Assembly (NCBI GenBank): GCA_947630865.1
Contig: CANRJE010000083.1
Location: 1 to 5,737 of the forward strand
From: an uncultured Bacilli bacterium
GTDB lineage: Bacteria; Bacillota_I; Bacilli_A; RF39; UBA660
Reading direction: 5' to 3'
DNA: 5,737 nucleotides
Part shown: in pieces, positions 1 to 4,818 of the stretch
Numbering within the stretch: the stretch's first letter is position 1
Layout of the letters: each line of letters opens with the position of its first letter
Notes under the pieces: generated by a model
Database searches by the model: none
What the model was told of the DNA's origin: nothing
Seen by the model: only the letters and a program-made list of their open reading frames with translations
Made by a program: the position numbers and the translations under genes

Positions 1-130
1 CAGTAGCACCAGTTGCTCCAGTTACACCGGTTGTGCCAACGCCAGAAGTTGTACCTCCAGTAATGCCAGTTACTCCAGTTGTACCAGTTGCTCCAGAGCC
101 AGTAGCACCTAGTCCTTCAGTAGCACCAGC
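1..130 (+). repeat. Degenerate in-frame repeat encoding PV(T/A)PVVP units
   Basis: Bases 18-38 and 66-86 match at 18 of 21 positions. Both encode PVTPVVP, and the three differences are all silent third-codon changes. A 14-mer beginning ACCAGTTGCTCC recurs at 8-21 and 83-96. CAGTAGCACC occurs at 1-10, 100-109 and 118-127. The array sits inside the coding region and is not a separate mobile repeat. Confidence 0.7.
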
Positions 131-278
131 AACACCTGCTGTTCCTGCTCAAGAAGTTCCAGCACCAAGTGTTGAAGCTGCACCTGGACCAGTAATTTAT
201 GGTGGAGCTGATCCAACAGTTGGAACTAATGTTACACCTCAAGCACCAAGTGTTAAGGAAGATATTGAATCATTATAA
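1..278 (+). CDS. C-terminal part of a Pro/Val/Ala-rich protein (5' end off the window)
   Basis: The reading frame is open from base 3 to the TAA at 276-278 with no in-frame stop, so this is the 3' end of a gene that starts left of the window. The GTG at 33 lies inside the repeat and has no Shine-Dalgarno sequence, so it is not a real start. The first 60 or so visible residues are a low-complexity run of short units such as VAP, VTP and VVP. A tail containing PVIYGGADPTVG and the acidic end KEDIESL follows. No catalytic motif is visible. Such proline-rich stretches are usually extended, exposed linkers or surface regions. The stop lies 28 nt before a CvpA gene, so the two are probably co-transcribed. 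In Bacillus subtilis zapA lies just upstream of cvpA, so an extended ZapA-like division protein is one untested guess. The function is unknown. Confidence 0.75.
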   Translation, partial: VAPVAPVTPVVPTPEVVPPVMPVTPVVPVAPEPVAPSPSVAPATPAVPAQEVPAPSVEAAPGPVIYGGADPTVGTNVTPQAPSVKEDIESL

Positions 279-306
279 ATAAAACATAAGAAAGGAATGA
301 TAGACC

Positions 307-1017
307 ATGAATATTGTTGATATTATAATAATAATTTTTATATTAATATCAGGAGTAATAGGAGCCAAAAGAGGTTTCTTTAAAGAAGCAGTTCTCTTTA
401 TTGGTTTGGTAATGGTCTTTTATCTTGCTTATAAATTAAAAGATCCATTAGGTGAATTTTTAATTTTAAAAATGCCTTTCTTTGATTTTCCTAATTTATT
501 TAAAGGTGTTGTTACTTTGAATATTTTAGTTTATCAATTGGTAACCTTTGTTGTAATTTTAGCTATTTTATTAATTATCTTTAATTTACTTGTATCAGTT
601 ACTGGTTTATTTGAAAAAATTCTAAAAGCAACTATCATTTTAGGAATTCCATCAAAGATATTAGGTTTTCTTTTGGGATTATTAGAAGGATATGTAATTA
701 CTTTCGTAGTTTTATTCTTCCTAACGCAACCAGCCTTTAGCTTTAATATTTTTATGGAAAGTAAATTTGGAAATGAAATTTTGACTTCTTCTCCAATTCT
801 TTCTAATATTACAAATGATACAGTTGAAGTAATTAATAATGTTTATAAATTAAAAGATGAAAAAGATGTAAATGTTTTAAATTCTAAGATATTAGATATG
901 ATGTTAGATAAAGATATAGTTAGTTATGATACAGTTAAAAAAATATCAGATAGTAAAAAGTTAAAATTTGATGGATTAGAAGCAGTACTTGATAAATATA
1001 AGGAGAAAAATGATTAA
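307..1017 (+). CDS. cvpA: CvpA family integral membrane protein
   Basis: The 236-residue protein has the CvpA-family layout. Helix 1 (about residues 3-20) is followed by the characteristic KRGFF motif at 21-25, helix 2 spans about 27-43, helix 3 about 73-97 and helix 4 about 118-140. A polar, Lys/Asp-rich C-terminal region of about 95 residues follows. CvpA proteins are inner-membrane proteins first linked to colicin V production, with later links to envelope homeostasis; their biochemistry is unsettled. Family members are often 160-180 residues, so the soluble tail here is long. The ATG at 307 has AAAGGA at 291-296. The gene follows the proline-rich gene by 28 nt and overlaps the thioredoxin gene by 8 nt, which points to one transcript. 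The family call rests on the motif and topology; the role in this organism is not known. Confidence 0.85.
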   Translation: MNIVDIIIIIFILISGVIGAKRGFFKEAVLFIGLVMVFYLAYKLKDPLGEFLILKMPFFDFPNLFKGVVTLNILVYQLVTFVVILAILLIIFNLLVSVTGLFEKILKATIILGIPSKILGFLLGLLEGYVITFVVLFFLTQPAFSFNIFMESKFGNEILTSSPILSNITNDTVEVINNVYKLKDEKDVNVLNSKILDMMLDKDIVSYDTVKKISDSKKLKFDGLEAVLDKYKEKND

Positions 1018-1312
1018 ATACTTAGAAAAAGATTTTGATAAAGAAATTAAAGATAAAAAAATACTTGTAGATTTTTATGCTGATTGGTGTGGACCTTGTA
1101 AGATGTTAAACGAAGTATTTTTGGAAGTTGAAAATAAAATAAAAATTGATATATTAAAAGTTAATGTTGATAATTTTCCAGAGATTGCTGAAAAGTATAA
1201 TGTTTTTAGTATTCCAACCCTTTATATATTTGATAAATCTAATATTTTAAAAAGTCATACAGGTTTTTTAAATCCTGGTGAATTACTTGAATTTTTAAAA
1301 GAAGACGATTAA
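1010..1312 (+). CDS. trxA: Thioredoxin (small, 100 residues)
   Basis: This is a complete thioredoxin fold protein of 100 residues. It has the active site WCGPCK (Cys27 and Cys30) after the strand ILVDFYAD, a second strand ILKVNVD at 48-54, and the cis-proline in SIPTLYIF (Pro69). Members reduce disulfides in cytosolic proteins and are recycled by thioredoxin reductase, which is not in this window. The ATG at 1010 is preferred over the upstream TTG at 989: AAGGAG lies at 1000-1005, and family N-termini begin close to this point. The first 8 nt overlap the end of the CvpA gene in another frame, so translation is probably coupled. There is no signal peptide, so the protein acts in the cytoplasm. 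In B. subtilis trxA also lies downstream of cvpA, but with polX, mutS2 and etf genes between them. Confidence 0.93.
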   Translation: MIKYLEKDFDKEIKDKKILVDFYADWCGPCKMLNEVFLEVENKIKIDILKVNVDNFPEIAEKYNVFSIPTLYIFDKSNILKSHTGFLNPGELLEFLKEDD

Positions 1313-1326
1313 GGTTTTCTTTTTTT
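1297..1326 (+). terminator. Intrinsic terminator of the CvpA-thioredoxin run
   Basis: Arms AAAAGAAGAC (1297-1306) and GTTTTCTTTT (1314-1323) form a 10-bp stem with one G-U pair and a 7-nt loop, running into a T tract that ends at 1326. The thioredoxin TAA at 1310-1312 lies in the loop, so the last codons of the gene double as the 5' arm. Confidence 0.75.
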
Positions 1327-1380
1327 ATAAGCAAATTAAAAATAATCAAGATAAATAGTTATTTTTTTTATTCAATAAAA

Positions 1381-1386
1381 TATAAT
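1381..1386 (+). promoter_or_regulatory. Candidate -10 box for spoVS
   Basis: TATAAT is a perfect SigA -10 match. The -35 region at 16-18 nt upstream (around 1357-1364, TTATTT-like) is poor. Initiation near 1393 would leave a leader of only about 13 nt, just enough for the GGAGG at 1396-1400. In an AT-rich intergenic region this could be chance. In B. subtilis spoVS depends on SigH, and no good SigH pair is seen here. Confidence 0.35.
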
Positions 1387-1405
1387 TAAGTGAATGGAGG
1401 AAATA

Positions 1406-1666
1406 ATGGAAACACTTAAAGTAAGTAGTAAGTCGAGTCCAAGTAGTGTAGCTGGTGCTTTAGCTAATGTTTTTAAAGATAAAAATAGTGTTGAAATACA
1501 AGCTGTTGGAGCTGGTGCTATAAATCAAGCAATTAAAGCTATTGCTATTGCTAGAGGCTTTGTTGCTCCAAGTGGAAAAAATTTAGTTTGTACCCCAGCA
1601 TTTCAAGATATTTCGATTGAAGGGGAAGAAAGAACTGCTATAAAATTGATTGTTGAGACTAAATAG
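1406..1666 (+). CDS. spoVS: Stage V sporulation protein S (SpoVS)
   Basis: The 86-residue product has the standard SpoVS length and runs end to end with the family. It begins METLKVSSKSSPSSVAGALA, continues through the core AVGAGAINQAIKAIAIARGF and VAPSG, and ends with EGEERTAIKLIV. SpoVS is a small Alba-like protein needed for normal progression through late sporulation in B. subtilis, and it is also found in some non-sporulating lineages. The ATG at 1406 is chosen over the in-frame ATG at 1394 because GGAGG (1396-1400) sits 5 nt before it and the family N-terminus is METLKVS; the 1394 start would overlap that site. The gene stands alone between two terminators and converges with the coat-protein pair. 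High conservation suggests strong purifying selection. Confidence 0.97.
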   Translation: METLKVSSKSSPSSVAGALANVFKDKNSVEIQAVGAGAINQAIKAIAIARGFVAPSGKNLVCTPAFQDISIEGEERTAIKLIVETK

Positions 1667-1677
1667 TCTCTTTTTTT
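1655..1677 (+). terminator. Terminator of spoVS
   Basis: GAGACT (1655-1660) pairs with AGTCTC (1665-1670) around the loop AAAT, followed by seven T (1671-1677). The spoVS TAG (1664-1666) lies at the loop/stem edge. There is no A run before the stem, so it acts only for the + strand. Confidence 0.88.
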
Positions 1678-1681
1678 AATC

Positions 1682-1705
1682 AAAAAAAAGAAGCCTAGCT
1701 TCTTT
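1682..1705 (-). terminator. Terminator of the coat-protein gene pair
   Basis: AAAGAAGC (1687-1694) and GCTTCTTT (1698-1705) form an 8-bp stem with loop CTA. The A run at 1682-1689 becomes the U tail on the minus strand. The TAA of the last coat gene (1704-1706) overlaps the stem. It is only 4 nt from the spoVS terminator. Confidence 0.85.
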
Positions 1706-2129
1706 ATAGTGTATAAGTATCATCTAAACAACTTATTGCAAGAACACAATTTAAGTTGATAGTAAAGAAATTATTAGTTGAAACATAAGGAATTAGTGGA
1801 TTATCTGTTTCAGGATTTGGTGCTAGAATTTCGAAGGTTGCACAGTTTTTATCAACTTTAGAAATTTTAAAAACTGTACTTTCTCCTATGGTTCCGTTTA
1901 AGTTATAAGGCATAGTCCAAAGATTTCCAGTAGAGCAACTATATAAATTGATTGGTCTTGTATTGAAAATCAAACCATTATTGATACTTGGTCCAAGACA
2001 TGGTCTATCACATCCAGTTGTATCAATGTTGGTATTATCAGCACATTTTTGAAGTTCTAAAATAAAATCTAATATTTTACTTATACTTGTTTCATTACAC
2101 CCTTTATTAACATTAAGCATTTTTTCCAT
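1704..2129 (-). CDS. CotY/CotZ-family spore coat protein, copy 2
   Basis: This 141-residue protein matches the CotY/CotZ spore coat family in layout. It has an N-terminal helix with scattered Cys, a conserved FNTRPINLY block (55-63), a middle strand TVFKISKVDKNCATFEIL (85-102), and the C-terminal signature INLNCVLAISCL (124-135). Family proteins of B. subtilis (CotY, CotZ) and of the B. cereus group form cross-linked layers in the outermost coat, crust or exosporium, made in the mother cell late in sporulation. Eight Cys are present (11, 29, 40, 44, 65, 96, 128, 134), consistent with disulfide-linked assembly. The ATG at 2129 has AAAGGAG (minus strand, 2140-2134) 4 nt before it; the ATG three codons later is too far away. 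It lies 12 nt downstream of its paralogue and is probably co-transcribed with it. Whether it is CotY- or CotZ-like cannot be decided by eye. Confidence 0.87.
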   Translation of the reverse strand: MEKMLNVNKGCNETSISKILDFILELQKCADNTNIDTTGCDRPCLGPSINNGLIFNTRPINLYSCSTGNLWTMPYNLNGTIGESTVFKISKVDKNCATFEILAPNPETDNPLIPYVSTNNFFTINLNCVLAISCLDDTYTL

Positions 2130-2141
2130 AATTCTCCTTTC

Positions 2142-2546
2142 TTAAACGTTATTAACGATTGTATCTGGTAAACATCTAATAGCACATACGCAGTCTAAGT
2201 TGATAGTTGCATAAGTATTAGTATTTATGTAAGTTGTTACACCTTCAGCACTTGTTGTTTCTTCAAGTAAAAGAACTCCAACACTATCATCGGATACACT
2301 TTCAACTCTAAATACATTTGTTGTAGCTAGAACTCCTTCTTGATTTGTATAATTTAGAGTAACTGGGGTATTGTCACGTTTATATAACATAATAGGTCTT
2401 GTATTAAAACATAGAACAGTTGTATTTAATCCTAGAAAAGGTTTTGTACAAGTATTATCTTGACATTCTGTTTTATCTGCATTATTTTGAAGAATTTTAA
2501 TAACATTTAAAATATTTGCTAAACAATTATCTAGACTATTATTCAT
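2142..2546 (-). CDS. CotY/CotZ-family spore coat protein, copy 1
   Basis: This 134-residue paralogue of the following coat gene is closer to the classic signature. It has CFNTRPIMLY at 46-55, NVFRVESVSDDSVGVLLL at 77-94, and INLDCVCAIRCL at 115-126, which resembles the VDLDCFCAINCL end of B. subtilis CotZ. There are seven Cys (8, 28, 33, 46, 119, 121, 125). The expected role is a structural, cysteine cross-linked component of the outer coat or crust, made in the mother cell. The ATG at 2546 has AAAGGAG (minus strand, 2560-2554) 7 nt before it. It is first in a two-gene unit under a SigK-like promoter, transcribed divergently from the dehydrogenase. The two copies have diverged strongly outside these blocks, so the duplication is old. 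They lack the His-rich tail seen in some CotZ proteins. Confidence 0.9.
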   Translation of the reverse strand: MNNSLDNCLANILNVIKILQNNADKTECQDNTCTKPFLGLNTTVLCFNTRPIMLYKRDNTPVTLNYTNQEGVLATTNVFRVESVSDDSVGVLLLEETTSAEGVTTYINTNTYATINLDCVCAIRCLPDTIVNNV

Positions 2547-2573
2547 AAAATCACTCCTTTATCTTATCTAATA

Positions 2574-2603
2574 TAAATTATGAAAGTATTAGAAAAAGGT
2601 GTC
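2574..2603 (-). promoter_or_regulatory. SigK-like mother-cell promoter of the coat pair
   Basis: On the minus strand GACACC (2603-2598) is followed after 15 nt by CATAATTTA (2582-2574). This fits the late mother-cell SigK pattern, an AC-type -35 and CATANNNTA -10. Initiation near 2567 would give a leader of about 20 nt with the AAAGGAG site in place. The fit to known coat-gene control supports the call, but the boxes are short and the DNA is AT-rich. A SigE reading of the same -10 lacks its ATA-type -35. Confidence 0.55.
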
Positions 2604-2696
2604 GTACTAATACCTAGATTACTAGCGTTAAAAAGTGTCAAATAAAAAATAATTTATAAAAAATAATAAATTTTGTCGATTTATTAGAAAAAAATG

Positions 2697-2705
2697 TGTT
2701 ATACT
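2697..2705 (+). promoter_or_regulatory. Extended -10 promoter of the dehydrogenase gene
   Basis: TGTTATACT is an extended -10 element (TG, one base, TATACT). TTGTCG at 2673-2678 lies 21 nt upstream, too far for a standard -35. TCGATT at 2676-2681 has 18-nt spacing but matches poorly. Initiation near 2712 would leave a leader of about 20 nt ending in AGGGAGG (2721-2727). Confidence 0.5.
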
Positions 2706-2732
2706 TTAGATGATAAGAATAGGGAGGATATA

Positions 2733-3752
2733 ATGAAGTGTGTAAAGATTAAAGGTCCTAAAGATATGCAAATTGCAACTATAAAAAAACCAATATCAAT
2801 AGATGGTTCAGTAGTTGTTAGAGTTAAAGCTTGTGGAATATGTGGTTCTGATTTACATTATTTTGAAATGGGTCAACCTTTGGAACTTATTATGGGACAT
2901 GAATTTTCTGGGGTAGTAGTAGATCCAGGAAGTAGAAAAGATTTAAAGATTGGAGATAGAGTAACGGGACTTCCAATTTCACCATGTGGTGAATGTGAGG
3001 CTTGTAAAAGTGGTAATCCTCAATATTGTCCTAATACTTGGACTAATGCTGTTGGTCTTGCTTTAACTAATTCTGGAGGTTATGCAGAATATTTAAGTTG
3101 TAGAGCTGATATGGTAAGAAAACTACCTGATAAAGTAACATTTTATGGAGCAACTCTTGTTGAACCTTCAGCTGTTTCTCTTCATGCAGTAAATCTTGCT
3201 GATGTTAAAGTTGGAGACAATGTTTTAATTATTGGTGGAGGAATCATTGGCTTAATGGCAGCTGAATTTGCAAAACTTAATGGGGCTAGTTATATTGCTT
3301 TAATGGAAACCAATATGAAGCGTGGTAAAAAAGCTTTAAAATATGGTAAAGTAAATGAAATATTTAATGCAACGGATAAAGATGTTGTAAATAAGGCTTT
3401 AAAGAAATCAAAAGGTGGTTTTGACAAAGTAATTGAATGCTGTGGTAATCAATATGCAGTATCAGAAGCAATTGGAACTGCAAGACCAGGAGGAACAATT
3501 GTTTTAGTAGGAGTATCTATGCAAAATATAAGTATTCCAATGGTTGGAACTGTTATGAAAGAAGTTACAATGCAAGGAGCTATTGCTTATACAGAAAAAG
3601 AATTTGATGATTGTATCATGTTGATTGAAAAGAAAATTATTGATGTTGAAAAATATATTGATGCGAAAATTGGACTTGAAAAAGTAAATGATGCTTGTCA
3701 TGAATTAACAAGTGGTGGAACTGATAAGATAAAGATTGTTATTAAACCTTAA
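2733..3752 (+). CDS. Zinc-dependent medium-chain alcohol/polyol dehydrogenase
   Basis: This 339-residue enzyme is a complete medium-chain dehydrogenase. Catalytic zinc ligands are visible as Cys37 in CGICGSDLH, His56-Glu57 in GHEFSG, and Glu144 in VEPSAVSLHA. The EP form is typical of the sorbitol/butanediol/threonine dehydrogenase branch. Cys85, 88, 91 and 99 make the structural zinc loop. The Rossmann motif GGGIIG is at 168-173, and acidic Glu192 at the end of the second strand favours NAD over NADP. It should oxidise a secondary alcohol or polyol to a ketone in the cytoplasm, or the reverse; the substrate cannot be read from sequence. The ATG at 2733 follows AGGGAGG (2721-2727) by 5 nt. 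The ATG at 2694 lies upstream of the -10 box and gives an N-terminus foreign to the family. The gene stands alone, without a transporter or kinase beside it to hint at a pathway. Confidence 0.93.
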   Translation: MKCVKIKGPKDMQIATIKKPISIDGSVVVRVKACGICGSDLHYFEMGQPLELIMGHEFSGVVVDPGSRKDLKIGDRVTGLPISPCGECEACKSGNPQYCPNTWTNAVGLALTNSGGYAEYLSCRADMVRKLPDKVTFYGATLVEPSAVSLHAVNLADVKVGDNVLIIGGGIIGLMAAEFAKLNGASYIALMETNMKRGKKALKYGKVNEIFNATDKDVVNKALKKSKGGFDKVIECCGNQYAVSEAIGTARPGGTIVLVGVSMQNISIPMVGTVMKEVTMQGAIAYTEKEFDDCIMLIEKKIIDVEKYIDAKIGLEKVNDACHELTSGGTDKIKIVIKP

Positions 3753-3753
3753 A

Positions 3754-3802
3754 AGTAAACTCGTGGTTTGCTATAAAAATTTACATGTTAAATCTTGTAA
3801 AT
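3754..3802. other. Two weak inverted repeats after the dehydrogenase gene
   Basis: AGTAAAC (3754-3760) pairs with GTTTGCT (3766-3772), with one G-U pair and loop TCGTG. ATTTACA (3779-3785) pairs with TGTAAAT (3796-3802) around a 10-nt loop. Neither is followed by a T run, so neither is a convincing terminator. They may help 3'-end formation or processing. The remaining DNA up to the next promoter is AT-rich with nothing else recognised. Confidence 0.3.
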
Positions 3803-3837
3803 AAAAATAAAAAAAATGACAATTTAGAAATGTTTGG

Positions 3838-3866
3838 TTGAAAATAAAAAATAACTATGATATTAT
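3838..3866 (+). promoter_or_regulatory. Strong SigA-type promoter of the tandem secreted-protein genes
   Basis: TTGAAA (3838-3843) and TATTAT (3861-3866) are 17 nt apart, and TG at 3858-3859 adds an extended -10. This is the best vegetative promoter in the window. Initiation near 3873 gives a leader of about 84 nt before the ATG at 3957. Confidence 0.75.
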
Positions 3867-3872
3867 GAATAT

Positions 3873-3956
3873 ATAGTATAGATAGAGAGAAGTAAAAAGT
3901 TAAGTTAACTTGATGATTGAAACTTAAAATCTATTTGAGGAAGGAGAAAAATAAAA
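3873..3956 (+). promoter_or_regulatory. Leader with overlapping palindrome and hairpin
   Basis: The leader contains a perfect palindrome AAGTTAACTT (3902-3911). An alternative 7-bp stem, TTAAGTT (3900-3906) with AACTTAA (3921-3927), uses part of the same bases. The ribosome site AAGGAG (3941-3946) lies outside both. It could be a repressor operator or an RNA structure, but at this AT content it may be chance. No known riboswitch fold is recognised. Confidence 0.3.
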
Positions 3957-4799
3957 ATGGAAAATAATAATTCCAAACAAGTGCTATTTTCTATAATAGG
4001 AGTAGCAGTACTAGTAGTAGCTGTTGTTGGTGTTTCATTTGCATTCTTTACGTATTCAAGAACAGGAACAACTAATAACGTTATTACAACCGGTAAAATC
4101 GTCTTTAACTTTGGTGGTGAAGCTGGAGATGATGGTAGTAAGATAGATCCGGATAGTGGTGATAGAGTTCCAGGAAACCTTGTAACAGGAAACTCTGAAC
4201 CAACAGATGATGGGCAAGCATCGAATCCAGAAAATCCAGAGAAAATTCCTGAATTTGGATTTGAGGTTGGAGGAACAATTCCTGATAACATCGGAGCAAT
4301 TGATTTCAAAGTTTATGTAGTAGAAGGAGATTTACCTAAAGATGAAGAAGGAACAACTAAGAAAAAACCAGGTGGAACAGAATATACAGAAGAAGATCGT
4401 ATGAGCTATGAATTTGTTAGACTTTTTGTTCAATCTGATAGTAAATTTACTGTAAATGCTGAAGATATTGATTCAACAATAGAAAAGGCTTATCAACAAA
4501 ATGGAAATCATAAAATTACGGATTTAAGTAGTGGTGGAAAGAACTTAATTGCATCAGGAACTTTACAAAACGATAATACGGAACATACTTATGCTTATAA
4601 ATTAAGAATGTGGGTAAGTGATTCTATTACCGTATCAGATACTGATTTTGAAGCTAAATACCGTGCTAGTTCAACTGGTAAAGGCGTATTACCAGCAGGT
4701 AAGAGTGCTGAAGAAGATACAAGAAAAGTTTATAGTGATTTATTCTATTCAGTAAAGATTAGAATTGAAGCTAATGACCAAGTTGGTATAGGTGGATAA
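3957..4799 (+). CDS. Secreted protein with SipW/TasA-like N-terminus, paralogue 1
   Basis: This 280-residue protein starts with a short polar N-terminus, a hydrophobic segment (about 9-29) ending VSFAFFTYS, then NNVITTGKIVFNF (40-52). That order, a hydrophobic core ending in A-F-F followed by N-x-x-T-x-G and a beta strand, resembles the SipW-dependent signal peptide of TasA and camelysin. Cleavage after Ala29 is likely. An acidic, Gly/Pro-rich low-complexity stretch (about 53-98) follows. The domain shared with the next gene then has FEVGG (102-106), IDFKVYVVEGDLP (115-127), YTEEDR (143-148), YKLRMWVSD (214-222) and FYSVKIRIEA (263-272). There is no LPXTG anchor and no Cys. It is probably an exported surface or matrix-fibre protein. 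It is first in a two-gene unit, with AAGGAG at 3941-3946 setting the start. Membrane retention through an uncleaved helix is the alternative. Confidence 0.72.
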   Translation: MENNNSKQVLFSIIGVAVLVVAVVGVSFAFFTYSRTGTTNNVITTGKIVFNFGGEAGDDGSKIDPDSGDRVPGNLVTGNSEPTDDGQASNPENPEKIPEFGFEVGGTIPDNIGAIDFKVYVVEGDLPKDEEGTTKKKPGGTEYTEEDRMSYEFVRLFVQSDSKFTVNAEDIDSTIEKAYQQNGNHKITDLSSGGKNLIASGTLQNDNTEHTYAYKLRMWVSDSITVSDTDFEAKYRASSTGKGVLPAGKSAEEDTRKVYSDLFYSVKIRIEANDQVGIGG

Positions 4800-4818
4800 A
4801 AGAAGGAGGATATGAAAT

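Noticed and set aside
1338..1366. AAAAATAA/TTATTTTT hairpin between the thioredoxin gene and spoVS
   Set aside because: It has only A-T pairs and a 13-nt loop, so it is unstable and expected by chance. The hairpin at 1297-1326 is the better terminator.
1389..1395. AGTGAAT as a SigH -10 box for spoVS
   Set aside because: Initiation would fall on or after the ribosome site, and no AGGAWWW-like -35 lies at the right distance.
2593..2639. Near-direct repeat AAAAAGGTGTC / AAAAAGTGTC in the divergent intergenic region
   Set aside because: There are only two imperfect short copies. The second has no CATA box at SigK spacing, so it does not make a second promoter.
2694..2732. Upstream ATG for the dehydrogenase adding 13 residues
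   Set aside because: It overlaps the extended -10 promoter, so it would not be in the mRNA, and has no ribosome site. The ATG at 2733 follows AGGGAGG.
3504..3701. 65-codon minus-strand frame
   Set aside because: It is entirely antisense to the well-supported dehydrogenase and is a low-complexity Asn/Phe/Ile sequence with no family resemblance.
3915..3923. GATTGAAAC, resembling the 3' end of some CRISPR repeats
   Set aside because: It is a single copy with no regularly spaced repeats anywhere in the window.
3905..4309. 134-codon Pro/Ser-rich frame on the minus strand
   Set aside because: It lies antisense to the first secreted-protein gene and its leader, has no ribosome site, and its composition is what antisense of Gly/Asp/Glu-rich codons would give. 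The same applies to 4105-4299.
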